From positions 1-54,552 of the forward strand of contig CAMJMR010000013.1 in the NCBI GenBank assembly GCA_946407095.1: a DNA stretch of 54,552 bases. Reading direction: 5' to 3'. The translations under genes were made by a program, and so were the position numbers. Shown here piece after piece: positions 45,500 through 52,869 of the stretch. The DNA comes from an uncultured Selenomonadales bacterium (lineage in GTDB: Bacteria > Bacillota > Negativicutes > Selenomonadales > Selenomonadaceae). A model generated the notes under the pieces. That model did not search any database. It was not told the DNA's origin and was given only the letters and a program-made list of their open reading frames with translations. The first letter of the stretch is position 1; the number at the start of each line of letters is the position of its first letter.

Positions 45500-46384
45500 T
45501 CAGTTCGGGTCGAAGGTAATGGTCTCAAGAATTTTATCGCGCCTTGCCTTCGACTTGCTGAAGTAGTCGTGAACGGCTTGCCTGTCGTGCGCGTCGATGG
45601 CCTCAATGACTTTGCCCAAAATGCCTTGCAGGTCGCGCAGGTGCGCAGAGATAGCCTCGCCGTTTGTCATGCAAATATCAGCCCACATATCGGCGTTTGA
45701 ACTGGCAATGCGCGTGGTGTCCTTGAAGCCGCCGCCGACAAGTTTCAAGCACGAGTCAAGGTCGTCGCCCGCGTCGTTGAGCAAGGTAACCAGAGCCGCC
45801 GCCGTCAAGTGCGGGACGTGACTTATAATCGACGCGCAACGGTCGTGCTTGGCGATTTCGATTTCCAAAAAGTTCGCCTCGGTCAAGCGCAGGACGTTCA
45901 TGAGCTTTTCCTTGGCTTCGGGCGGCGCGCCCGTGTCCTCGGCTATGACGTAAGCCTTGCCTTTGAAAAGATTTTTGTCGGCCGCCTCGACGCCCGATTT
46001 TTCGCGTCCCGTCATGGGGTGCCCCGCTACGTAGTAAATGTCGGGCGGGAGGATTTTTTTAAGTTCCTGCCAAATGAATTGCTTGGTAGAGCCGGCGTCC
46101 GTCAAGATTGCGCCGCTTTTGAGGAAAGGCAGAATTTTTTTTACCATCGGGACGATTTGCAGGACGGGCGGGCTAAGGTAAATGATATCCGCGTCGCTGA
46201 CGACCGCCGCCAAATCGGACGTTGCCAAATCGACCGCGCCGAGCTCCATTGAACGACGCATTGACGCCTCCGAGCGGCACAGTCCCGTTATAAAAATTTT
46301 GTCGCCGAGCTTGTCTTTGAGGCAGAGCCCTAATGAGCCGCCGATAAGCCCGACACCGATTATCGCGAGTTTCATTTGTTCCAT
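45500..46384 (-). CDS. tyrA: Prephenate dehydrogenase
   Basis: It converts prephenate to 4-hydroxyphenylpyruvate with NAD. LAIIGVGLIGGSLGLCLK is the dinucleotide site, VAGHPMTGREKSGVEAA the substrate loop with the catalytic His, and DKNLFKGKAYVI and SHVPHLTAAAL follow. 294 residues is the normal bare TyrA; there is no ACT domain. TTGGAG sits before ATG 46384. Its 5' end is copied at 46476-46495 in front of a modular repeat. Upstream comes aroF, so the two likely belong to one aromatic biosynthesis unit interrupted by mobile DNA. Confidence 0.93.
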   Translation of the reverse strand: MEQMKLAIIGVGLIGGSLGLCLKDKLGDKIFITGLCRSEASMRRSMELGAVDLATSDLAAVVSDADIIYLSPPVLQIVPMVKKILPFLKSGAILTDAGSTKQFIWQELKKILPPDIYYVAGHPMTGREKSGVEAADKNLFKGKAYVIAEDTGAPPEAKEKLMNVLRLTEANFLEIEIAKHDRCASIISHVPHLTAAALVTLLNDAGDDLDSCLKLVGGGFKDTTRIASSNADMWADICMTNGEAISAHLRDLQGILGKVIEAIDAHDRQAVHDYFSKSKARRDKILETITFDPN

Positions 46385-46407
46385 AATTAGTCTCCAAAAA
46401 ATTTAAG

Positions 46408-46475
46408 CCGCGGCGATTGATTGAAGTCGCGAGTGGTTGACCGCGCTAACTGTTCCGCCGCTTTTAAAGCGGCCG
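46408..46475 (+). repeat. Modular intergenic repeat, copy 10
   Basis: Plus-strand reading gives GCCGCGGCGATTGATTGAAG, then GGTTGACCGCGCTAACTGTT, then CCGCCGCTTTTAAAGCGGCC. The first part of the element (GGCTAGCAATG...) is missing. It is followed directly by a copy of the tyrA 5' end that starts CCGATT. Confidence 0.8.
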
Positions 46476-46507
46476 CCGATTATCGCGAGTTTCATATATC
46501 AGTCTCC
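46476..46507 (-). repeat. Duplicate of the tyrA 5' end
   Basis: CCGATTATCGCGAGTTTCAT is identical to 46356-46375 within tyrA, and AGTCTCC recurs beyond it. On the minus strand the copy holds a binding site and ATG in frame for about 30 codons through the repeat before stopping just before the tyrA binding site. Confidence 0.85.
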
Positions 46508-46529
46508 TAAAGTTACGAAGCCGGGGTCT

Positions 46530-46787
46530 TGTTGGTAAATTAACGAAGACGTTGCAAAGGACAGAGGCCGCCATGAATGGCGGCCGCCGGCAACAGAAAC
46601 AGGGATGTTTCTTTGCCGGCACAGACGGTTTTGGGTTGCGCGGGCATTTCGGCAACAGTTAGTATCCGCTCCGCGCGCAGCGGCGAATTTCTTTGCTACT
46701 TTCTTTCTTCGCTGAAAGGAAGTAGATTCTATTAATCAAAAGCCATTGAATCGCCGAATCGCCGCCGACAAATTCAACTTACCGATA
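46530..46787 (+). repeat. MITE-like element, copy D
   Basis: 258 bp bounded by TGTTGGTAAATT and a diverged right end (AACTTACCGATA). The interior matches copy B: a GGCCGCC / GGCGGCC pair, GGGTTGCGCGGGCATTTCGG, and CTACTTTCTTTCTTCGCTGA. It sits between aroF and tyrA. Confidence 0.85.
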
Positions 46788-46807
46788 GCCCTCGGCAATG
46801 TGCCGCT

Positions 46808-47821
46808 TCATATCGTCCTGCTCATCACCTTTGCAATGCCGTCGAGATTGCCCATGAGTGTCTTGAAGGCTTCGGGCGTCAACGATTGGTCGCCGTCCGA
46901 AAGAGCCTTTTCGGGGTGCGGGTGCACTTCGATTATCAAGCCGTCCGCGCCCGCAGCGATAGCCGCGCGTGCCATGGGCGCAACCATTTTCCAACGCCCC
47001 GTGCCATGCGAAGGGTCGACGATTATCGGCAAGTGACTAAGCTCTTTGACTGCCGCCACTGCCGACAAATCCAGCGTGTTGCGCGTGAATGTCTCGTAGG
47101 TGCGAATGCCGCGCTCGCAGAAAATGACTTGCTCGTTGCCGCCGCTCATGATGTATTCGGCAGCGTTTAGCCACTCGCTTATCGTCGCCGACAAGCCGCG
47201 CTTCAAAAGGACGGGCTTACTGCACTTGCCCAACGCCTTAAGCATTTGGAAGTTCTGCATATTCCGCGCGCCGACTTGCAAGATGTCAGCGTACTTGCAG
47301 AAAAATTCTATGTCGTCCTTGTCGACAATTTCCGTCACGACGCGCAGGTCGAATTCGTCAGCCACTTGCCGCAAAAGTTTCAAGCCCTCCACTCCGAAGC
47401 CTTGGAAGTCGTAGGGCGAAGTCCGCGGCTTGAACGCGCCGCCGCGCAGGAATTTCGCTCCGCAAGCTTTGACGGCAGAGGCAGCCTCGCGCAGTTGTTC
47501 AAGGCTTTCGACCGCGCAGGGACCCGCCATCACGACGATTTCATTGCCGCCGATTTTCACGCCGCCCGCGTCGATTATCGTGTCTTCGGGGTGGAAGTCG
47601 CGGCTAACCAGTTTATATTTTTCGGTTATGCGAACGGTCTTTTCGACGCCCGCCATCATTTGCAATTCCAGATTGGCGATGATTTTCTTGTCACCTATGA
47701 CGCCGACGATTGTCACTTCCTCGCCTTTGGAAAGGTGCGTGCGCAAACCCGCCGCTTCAATTTTATTAACGACCGCCGCCAAATTTTCTTGCGTAGAGCC
47801 AGGTTTCATAACAACAATCAT
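46808..47821 (-). CDS. aroF: 3-deoxy-7-phosphoheptulonate (DAHP) synthase
   Basis: The first step of the shikimate pathway, joining erythrose 4-phosphate and PEP. An N-terminal ferredoxin-like regulatory domain (MIVVMKPGSTQENLAAVVNK) precedes the TIM barrel: AGPCAVESLEQLREAA, FLRGGAFKPRTSPYDFQGFG, NMQNFQMLKALGKC, LLKRGLSATISEWLNAAEY, and DPSHGTGRWKMVAPMARA. This is the type I-beta class of about 340 residues. ATG 47821 follows AAGGAG. Its upstream leader has a promoter and a hairpin followed by a T run, suggesting regulation in the leader. tyrA lies downstream after the mobile sequences. Confidence 0.96.
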   Translation of the reverse strand: MIVVMKPGSTQENLAAVVNKIEAAGLRTHLSKGEEVTIVGVIGDKKIIANLELQMMAGVEKTVRITEKYKLVSRDFHPEDTIIDAGGVKIGGNEIVVMAGPCAVESLEQLREAASAVKACGAKFLRGGAFKPRTSPYDFQGFGVEGLKLLRQVADEFDLRVVTEIVDKDDIEFFCKYADILQVGARNMQNFQMLKALGKCSKPVLLKRGLSATISEWLNAAEYIMSGGNEQVIFCERGIRTYETFTRNTLDLSAVAAVKELSHLPIIVDPSHGTGRWKMVAPMARAAIAAGADGLIIEVHPHPEKALSDGDQSLTPEAFKTLMGNLDGIAKVMSRTI

Positions 47822-47859
47822 GCTAAAAACTCCTTACATATCAGATTAGGGGCGTCGCT

Positions 47860-47886
47860 CAAAAAAATTCCCTCCACCGTGGAGGT
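47860..47886 (-). terminator. Terminator-like hairpin in the aroF leader (possible attenuator)
   Basis: On the minus strand CCTCCAC and GTGGAGG form a tight palindrome followed by GAATTTTTTT. It lies between the promoter at 47918-47946 and the aroF start, so it could stop transcription early. It could also be the old end of another unit. Confidence 0.55.
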
Positions 47887-47917
47887 TTTTGATTTGACTA
47901 CCCTCATTCCGCTGTTT

Positions 47918-47946
47918 CTTATAGCACAAATCCTTGTTGCAGGCAA
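47918..47946 (-). promoter_or_regulatory. Sigma-A-type promoter of aroF
   Basis: On the minus strand TTGCCT, 17 bases, then TATAAG. The predicted transcript starts about 50 bases before the leader hairpin. Confidence 0.55.
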
Positions 47947-48067
47947 GTTACGAATTTAAGAACTAAGGGCTTATTCCGCCCTGTCGCCGCCACATCAACC
48001 GTGGAAACTCGGCACGAAAACACTGCAGGGATATGCCATGCCGTTACACTTAGCTTGGGCTATTTAA

Positions 48068-48107
48068 ATAAAAAAAAGAAGCCTTCGATTTGAAGTCGGA
48101 GGCTTTT
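48068..48107 (-). terminator. Terminator of the HPr-like gene
   Basis: On the minus strand AAGCCTCCGA pairs with TCGAAGGCTT (one bulge) and a run of T bases follows. Confidence 0.75.
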
Positions 48108-48152
48108 AAGTGGGTATTTATGAGTGGGTGGGTTAAGATGATTGCAAATTAA

Positions 48153-48488
48153 TCAGCTGTTGCCGTCGGTTTCGCCTGCGATGATTTTGGCGATTTCGCG
48201 GAAGGCTTCCTCGTTGCGTTCGCCTTTTATGTTGAGCACCAAGCTTTTGCCTGCAATTATTCCAAGATTGACAAGCGACAAAATACTTTTGTTTGTACCG
48301 AATTTTTTACCTGACGCGATGCTGACTGCGGTATTGGTGTCTTCGGCGACCTTGACGATGTGAGCACTCTCTCTGAATCCGATGACGCCTTTGGCAACCA
48401 TGATGAACGAAACTTCTGCTTGCGGTGCCTTGAATTCGACCTGTGCGGCGACTCTATTGTTAGTTTTAATTTTTTGAGCTTGTTTCAT
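48153..48488 (-). CDS. HPr-like domain protein lacking the phosphorylated His
   Basis: The product of 111 residues has an HPr fold from about residue 25 on: the active-site loop reads VIGFRESAHIVKVAED and the serine region KKFGTNKSILSLVNLGIIAG. In HPr the first loop is GLHARPA; here Phe-Arg-Glu-Ser replaces it, so the phosphorylatable His is absent. The Ser region is retained. This recalls Crh, a Bacillus regulator in which that His is replaced, but identity with Crh is not claimed. About 25 extra residues precede the domain. Start ATG 48488 follows AAAGGAG. A promoter and a terminator bracket the gene. Confidence 0.75.
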   Translation of the reverse strand: MKQAQKIKTNNRVAAQVEFKAPQAEVSFIMVAKGVIGFRESAHIVKVAEDTNTAVSIASGKKFGTNKSILSLVNLGIIAGKSLVLNIKGERNEEAFREIAKIIAGETDGNS

Positions 48489-48543
48489 TTTTATCAACTC
48501 CTTTGAGGCTCCGTATAACTTCCCGCTTCCTTGCGGTGACTGT

Positions 48544-48572
48544 ATTGTAGCACCGAGTTTGCCTTTGGGCAA
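48544..48572 (-). promoter_or_regulatory. Sigma-A-type promoter of the HPr-like gene
   Basis: On the minus strand TTGCCC, 17 bases, then TACAAT. The leader of about 50 bases includes CCGCAAGGAAGCGG, a short hairpin. Confidence 0.65.
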
Positions 48573-48672
48573 CGGGAATTCATTCGTGTTTCAGTTTTAA
48601 ATCAGTCGTGTTTTGCCCAAAATTATTCCGATTCAAGAAAGTCGGAAACTTCATCACCATTGAACTAGGGCG

Positions 48673-48906
48673 TGTTGGTAAATTGAATTGGCGATTCTGA
48701 TTCGGTGTTTCAACGGCTTTAAGTTGGTTAATCTACTTTCTTTCAGCGAGGAAAGACCCGCTTTAGAAGCGGGGGAACAGTGTGGAAACTGTTCAACCTC
48801 TTAAACCGTCGAGAAGTTTAAGCGTGCCATCTGGATGCAACGTTCACGTTGCCCGCCATCCTTGACGGCCTCTGTCCCTTGCAACGTCTTCGTTAATTTA
48901 CCAACA
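48673..48906 (-). repeat. MITE-like element, copy E, with a nested modular repeat (copy 11)
   Basis: 234 bp between TGTTGGTAAATT and AATTTACCAACA. Its outer parts match copies B and D in reverse orientation. A modular repeat variant (48755-48861) is nested inside it: GACCCGCTTTAGAAGCGGG, GGAACAGTGTGGAAACTG, CATCTGGATGCAACGTTCACG and TTGCC. It lies just behind the terminator of the Mrr-like gene. Confidence 0.85.
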
Positions 48907-48912
48907 GAACCT

Positions 48913-48949
48913 AAAAAAAATCAGTCCCGCCCGCAAGCGAGACCGATTA
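48913..48949 (-). terminator. Terminator of the Mrr-like gene
   Basis: On the minus strand ATCGGTCTCGC and GCGGGACTGAT form a stem over GCTTGCGG-like loop bases, and eight T bases follow. Confidence 0.75.
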
Positions 48950-48971
48950 AAGCTTTAAATTTTGAATTCAC

Positions 48972-50138
48972 TTAAAACAGCAAGTCAATACCCGTATTTC
49001 GCAAAACCAAACGCGCAAAATCGTCGCCCGCTATGATGTCAATGTCCGTGTTAATATCGTGTTCCAGTTTTTCTATCGCCGCCTCCAAGGCAAGTGTGCT
49101 GTAGCCCGTCGTGATTAGGAAGGCACCGTTGGCTCTGTAATATTTAATCGCGTCTTCGAGCTGGGCAACGATATTGTCAATGCAACGCGGGTCGTCTACT
49201 TCGCCGACGTAGGATTTGACTTGAATCACCAGTGGGTGATAGGTAATAGATGTGCCGTCGATTACGTTACCGACAATTAAATCCGCGCCATGATCCGACT
49301 TCCAGCCCGAGCCGTTCTCAAAAACCGTATCGTTGGGATAAATTTTGCGCAAGATCTTTGCAACGAATCCCTCCAATATCTTACGCGGGTGGCTGCGCTG
49401 AATTATCGTCGTCAAGTCGCCCAAAAGCCCGTTCCTTTCAAACAAGTCGCAAAATGCCCGATTGCGTTCGTCCGGGTTGGTATAGCGTTTGATAATCTTT
49501 GCCACGTCGCTTAAAAGGTTGTTTCTTTCCAAGAGCTCATAAACTTCGCGCTTGAAATGATTTTTCCAGCTTGAATAGAAGACTTTCTTGCTGACGCCGC
49601 CAAAAGCTTTAATGTTTCTGCGGTCGACGTCGTCGAGCTTGAATTCGGTTTTGTCTTTGAGTTTGACTTTTAGCGCGATAATAGTTTCGTAGAATTCTCT
49701 GTCGCATGTGACCCGATACAGTGCGCCCTGTTTGCCGGCTATTTCGTTGTAAAGCACCTTGTGAAGACCTTGTTCGGCATAATCGTTTTCGAATGTTAAG
49801 ACCTTGTCGACGCGAAAACACTGCCGCCCGTTCTGATGTTGCGCGGGCATTTCGGCTTGATAGAAATATTCGCTCGATAGCCGCGCCGCCGTGACTTGAC
49901 CTTTAATCGGAACGTTTTTATGCAATATCCAATCGCCGACACGAAAATCAAGTAACGAATGTCCTTTGCTCCAAGCCGTTCGCTCGTCCGCCGTGCGTCT
50001 TGCTGCCGGATTTTTCAGCCGTTTTAAATCGCAGTTATCAAACCAGCTCCACAGGAAGCGCGAAATGCCGTCCTTGACCAGAGAATAGTGCACGAATTGC
50101 TGATTGCCTTTTGGTTCGCCGTAAGCGTAAATCGCCAT
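48972..50138 (-). CDS. Mrr-like restriction endonuclease with an N-terminal recognition-like domain
   Basis: The C-terminal third has a PD-(D/E)xK nuclease of Mrr type: ILEGFVAKILRK, then HGADLIVG with an Asp, then PLVIQVKSY with the QVK motif. Before it are two similar short units (LLERNNLLSDVAKIIKR and LFERNGLLGDLTTIIQR). The N-terminal 150 residues (GDWILHKNVPIKGQVTAARL, then YFYQ) resemble a PUA/EVE-like reader, which in other nucleases binds modified bases. A type IV, modification-dependent defence role is plausible, not shown. No methylase lies near. GGGAGG precedes the ATG. It stands among housekeeping genes with a MITE-like repeat behind. Confidence 0.78.
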   Translation of the reverse strand: MAIYAYGEPKGNQQFVHYSLVKDGISRFLWSWFDNCDLKRLKNPAARRTADERTAWSKGHSLLDFRVGDWILHKNVPIKGQVTAARLSSEYFYQAEMPAQHQNGRQCFRVDKVLTFENDYAEQGLHKVLYNEIAGKQGALYRVTCDREFYETIIALKVKLKDKTEFKLDDVDRRNIKAFGGVSKKVFYSSWKNHFKREVYELLERNNLLSDVAKIIKRYTNPDERNRAFCDLFERNGLLGDLTTIIQRSHPRKILEGFVAKILRKIYPNDTVFENGSGWKSDHGADLIVGNVIDGTSITYHPLVIQVKSYVGEVDDPRCIDNIVAQLEDAIKYYRANGAFLITTGYSTLALEAAIEKLEHDINTDIDIIAGDDFARLVLRNTGIDLLF

Positions 50139-50247
50139 GAGATATTACCTCCCAAAAACTTAACACTGATAATTTCGGAAAAACCGTTTTGTTTATTATG
50201 CCCCCCCATGCGTCGTTGTCAAGCCGTGTACAAAAAAATCCCGCCGG

Positions 50248-50360
50248 CCGCTTTAAAAGCGGCGCAAGCTTGAAGCTTGACCCAGATAGCGCGCCGTGCT
50301 GCTCATAATTCAAACGGCATCGCCGCGCCGATACGCAACGCTGCGCATTGCTAGCCTCGC
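50248..50360 (-). repeat. Modular intergenic repeat, copy 12
   Basis: Plus-strand reading: GGCCGCTTTAAAAGCGGCGC, AGATAGCGCGCCGTGCTGCT, CATAATTCAAACGGCATCGC, CGCGCCGATACGCAACGCTG, CGCATTGCTAGCC. The element points away from the Mrr-like gene and sits behind the rubredoxin terminator. Confidence 0.85.
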
Positions 50361-50392
50361 AAAAAAAAAATCCTGTCGTATTGACAGGATTA
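50361..50392 (-). terminator. Terminator after the rubredoxin gene
   Basis: On the minus strand AATCCTGTC and GACAGGATT form a perfect nine-pair stem over ATACx bases, and ten T bases follow. Confidence 0.9.
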
Positions 50393-50411
50393 AAACGCTG
50401 ACCGAAAATTT

Positions 50412-50561
50412 TTATTCGACTTGAGAGAAATCGTCTTTGCCGACACCGCACAACGGGCAAACAAACTCGTCGTCCATCTTCGTGCCCGGCTCAATCCCGT
50501 TATCGGGGTCGCCCTGCTCTTCGTCGTACTCGTAGCCGCAAACGTTGCATACCCACTTCAT
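50412..50561 (-). CDS. Rubredoxin
   Basis: A 49-residue one-iron electron carrier. [17 protein letters not shown] supplies the first Cys pair and [15 protein letters not shown] the second, the classic CxxCG...CPxCG arrangement. It is short even for a rubredoxin but complete. GAGGAGGACGAC precedes the ATG. In anaerobes rubredoxin serves oxygen or superoxide detoxification and other redox steps; no partner is adjacent. tcdA lies upstream on the same strand and may share the transcript. Confidence 0.93.
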   Translation of the reverse strand: MKWVCNVCGYEYDEEQGDPDNGIEPGTKMDDEFVCPLCGVGKDDFSQVE

Positions 50562-50603
50562 ACTGTCGTCCTCCTCAAAATTTTTACCAATTATATCACG
50601 CGC

Positions 50604-51290
50604 TTAGATTTTTTCAATTAAGTCCTTGACGACTTCGCCTGCCATTATCAAGCCCGCCACGCTCGGCACGAACGCCGCACTGCCGATAAAATCTTTCACG
50701 GGACGCGGCGGCTCGTCCGACCAGACGACCTTCAAGCGTTGAATCCCGCGCTCCTTGAGTTTTTTGCGCATGACTTTCGCCACGGGGTCTGTCGTCGTCT
50801 GATAAATGTCGCCCACTCTGAAGCGCGTCGCGTTAAGCTTGTTGCCCGCGCCCATGCTCGAAATAATTTTTATACCGCGTCGCTCGCACTCCTCGACCAA
50901 AAAAATTTTCGCCGTCAACGTGTCTGTCGCGTCGACGACGTAATCGTAGCCGCAAATAAAAAAATCCTCGACGTTCTCGCTCGGCAAGAAGAATTTCTGA
51001 ATCGCGTCGACCTGCGCGGCGGGATTGATGTCTTTGACGCGCTCGCGCATGACTTCGACCTTTGAACGCCCGACCGTCGAATTCAACGCGTGCAGTTGCC
51101 GATTTATGTTCGTCGCGTCGATGTCGTCCTTGTCTATCAAAATCAAATGCCCTACGCCCGAACGCGCCAATGCCTCGACCGCATAAGAACCTACGCCGCC
51201 CACACCGAATATCGCCACCGTCGCCGCGCTAAGCTTGGAAAAATTTTCCTCGCCGATTAAAAGCTTAAGCCGTTGAAAATTGTCGTTCAT
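50604..51290 (-). CDS. tcdA: tRNA threonylcarbamoyladenosine dehydratase (TcdA/CsdL)
   Basis: An E1-like enzyme that cyclises t6A37 in tRNA with ATP. VAIFGVGGVGSYAVEALARS is the ATP-binding loop, and DKDDIDATNINRQLHALNST the conserved stretch with the adenylating Asp and Arg. VVDATDTLTAKIFLVEECER and PSVAGLIMAGEVVKDL are typical of TcdA. No active-site Cys of the ThiF type is needed. ATG 51290 has GGAAAGG upstream. The first 40 bases of the gene are copied at 51458-51497, where they overlap the stop of ftsZ. Confidence 0.9.
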   Translation of the reverse strand: MNDNFQRLKLLIGEENFSKLSAATVAIFGVGGVGSYAVEALARSGVGHLILIDKDDIDATNINRQLHALNSTVGRSKVEVMRERVKDINPAAQVDAIQKFFLPSENVEDFFICGYDYVVDATDTLTAKIFLVEECERRGIKIISSMGAGNKLNATRFRVGDIYQTTTDPVAKVMRKKLKERGIQRLKVVWSDEPPRPVKDFIGSAAFVPSVAGLIMAGEVVKDLIEKI

Positions 51291-51334
51291 GAAGTATTTG
51301 CCTTTCCGACTGTAAAAATTTACGAAACTAGCAA

Positions 51335-51457
51335 TGCGCAGCGTTGCGTATAAGCGCGGGCGGTTAGTTCAAATCGTCGGACGCCGAGGCGCGTCCGCTG
51401 TTTGGTTACTTTTTAAAAGTAACCGCGTCCGCTGTTCCGCCGCTTTTAAAGCGGCCG
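51335..51457 (+). repeat. Modular intergenic repeat, copy 13, plus an inserted short palindrome
   Basis: Plus-strand reading starts ACTAGCAATGCGCAGCGTTG, continues GCGTATAAGCGCGGGCGGTT and GTCCGCTGTTTGGTTACTTT, and ends CCGCCGCTTTTAAAGCGGCCG. A palindrome GGTTACTTTTTAAAAGTAACC lies in the middle and is not seen in other copies. The copy of the tcdA 5' end follows. Confidence 0.8.
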
Positions 51458-51497
51458 CCGATTAAAAGCTTAAGCCGCTGAAAATTGTCGTTCATGA
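51458..51497 (-). repeat. Duplicate of the tcdA 5' end
   Basis: Thirty-nine of 40 bases match 51254-51293. On the minus strand it is TGAAC...ATCGGC; its ATG overlaps the ftsZ stop as ATGA. Confidence 0.9.
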
Positions 51498-52670
51498 GTT
51501 ATCACGCGGGCGGAAATTGAACGTCGGCATTTGGAAATTGCTTTGTTGCTGTTGAGGCGGCGGAGCCTCGAAGTTAAAGCCCTTCGACACCGTGACCGTC
51601 GACTTGGGGACTTCGACCGTCGGCGATTTGAGCGCAAGGCTGTCTGCAAAATCCGTCGCGATTATCGTCGCCTGAATCATGCCGTTCATGCTTTTGTCGA
51701 TGACCGTGCCCAAAATTATATTCACGTCGTCTTCGGTCTGGCTGAAGATGTAGCTCGCCGCCGCGTTCACGTCGTGTATCGGCAGCGTCTCGTCGCCCGT
51801 GATGTTGAGGATAATGCCGCGCGCACCCTTCAACGACTTGTCAATCAGCGGGCTCTGTATCGCTTCCTGCACCGCCTTGACCGCAGAAATTTTACTGCGC
51901 CCGATGCCTAAAAGCGCGTCACTCGACTCGCTCTGGCGGAATATCGTTGTCATGTCGGCGAAGTCGACGTTAATCACGCCCGTCGTCAATATCAGCTCGG
52001 CCACGCAACGAATCGCTTGCCGCAAGACCGAATCGGCCGCATTGAACGCGCTGACCATGTTCAAGTTTTGATTTTCGGGCAACTTCATGAGGTTATCGTT
52101 TTTGACGACAATCAGCGCGTCCATGTAGGATTGCATTTTGACGATGCCTTCGTTGGCGATGCGTTGCTTGCGCCGACCTTCAAAGCCGAACGGGATTGTC
52201 ACGACGCCGACCGTCAACATACCCAATTCCTTGGCAAGCCGCGCCACGACCGGAGCCGCGCCCGTGCCCGTGCCGCCGCCCATGCCCGCTGTTATGAAAA
52301 TCATATCTGCGCCCGTCATCATGCTTTTGAGGCGTTCCGAATCGTTTTTGGCAGCCTGTTCGCCCAATTCGACCTTGCCGCCCGTCCCGCGCCCTTTAGT
52401 CAGTTCCGCGCCGATTTGTATCACTCGAATCTTATCGGTGTTGGAAAAGCTCAGCGCGTGCGAATCGGTATTGACTGCGACCAAATCAATGTCAAGGAAA
52501 TCGCTTTCGGCTATCCGTTTAAGGACGCTGTTGCCGCCGCCGCCCACGCCGAAGACTTTTATCGTGACGAGGGCTTTTTTAATCGCCGCGTCGTCTTGAG
52601 CCTTTTGCTTTTCCTTGTTTCGGCGCAGTTTCTCCAAGGCCTCCCTGATTGCCGCATCATTAGCCCCCAT
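51492..52670 (-). CDS. ftsZ: FtsZ, possibly a divergent paralogue
   Basis: A tubulin-like GTPase of the division ring. GVGGGGNSVLKRI is the nucleotide loop, GADMIFITAGMGGGTGTGAAP the tubulin signature (first 19 residues shown in pieces), and FNAADSVLRQAI follows. Two oddities: an N-terminal extension of about 35 residues rich in Lys, Glu and Gln precedes the core, and the loop around GRGTGG as well as IPFGFEGRRK differ from usual FtsZ (GRGAGANP, RPFxFEG). The C-terminus has a Gln-rich linker and SNFQMPTFNFRPR instead of a clear FtsA-binding tail. It lies outside the usual dcw cluster. AGAGAGG precedes the ATG. Confidence 0.88.
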   Translation of the reverse strand: MGANDAAIREALEKLRRNKEKQKAQDDAAIKKALVTIKVFGVGGGGNSVLKRIAESDFLDIDLVAVNTDSHALSFSNTDKIRVIQIGAELTKGRGTGGKVELGEQAAKNDSERLKSMMTGADMIFITAGMGGGTGTGAAPVVARLAKELGMLTVGVVTIPFGFEGRRKQRIANEGIVKMQSYMDALIVVKNDNLMKLPENQNLNMVSAFNAADSVLRQAIRCVAELILTTGVINVDFADMTTIFRQSESSDALLGIGRSKISAVKAVQEAIQSPLIDKSLKGARGIILNITGDETLPIHDVNAAASYIFSQTEDDVNIILGTVIDKSMNGMIQATIIATDFADSLALKSPTVEVPKSTVTVSKGFNFEAPPPQQQQSNFQMPTFNFRPRDNS

Positions 52671-52734
52671 ACGACTTCGTTCCTCTCTGTCAAAACATTT
52701 TTGCCACTTTTCGACGCGCGGAAAATTTTTCCTT

Positions 52735-52842
52735 CCGCCGCTTTAAAAGCGGCGGAACAGATAGCGCGCCTCAACGTAAGGACGATTGAAACTAATCGCC
52801 GCGCTTATACGCAATGCTGCGCATTGCTAGCCTCATAGCTTG
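52735..52842 (-). repeat. Modular intergenic repeat, copy 14
   Basis: On the plus strand CCGCCGCTTTAAAAGCGGCG, ACAGATAGCGCGCCTCAACG, GAAACTAATCGCCGCGCTTA, CGCAATGCTGCGCATTGC and TAGCC. It stands directly before ftsZ. Confidence 0.85.
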
Positions 52843-52869
52843 GCTTGACTTGGCGACGAGCGTCCCCTT

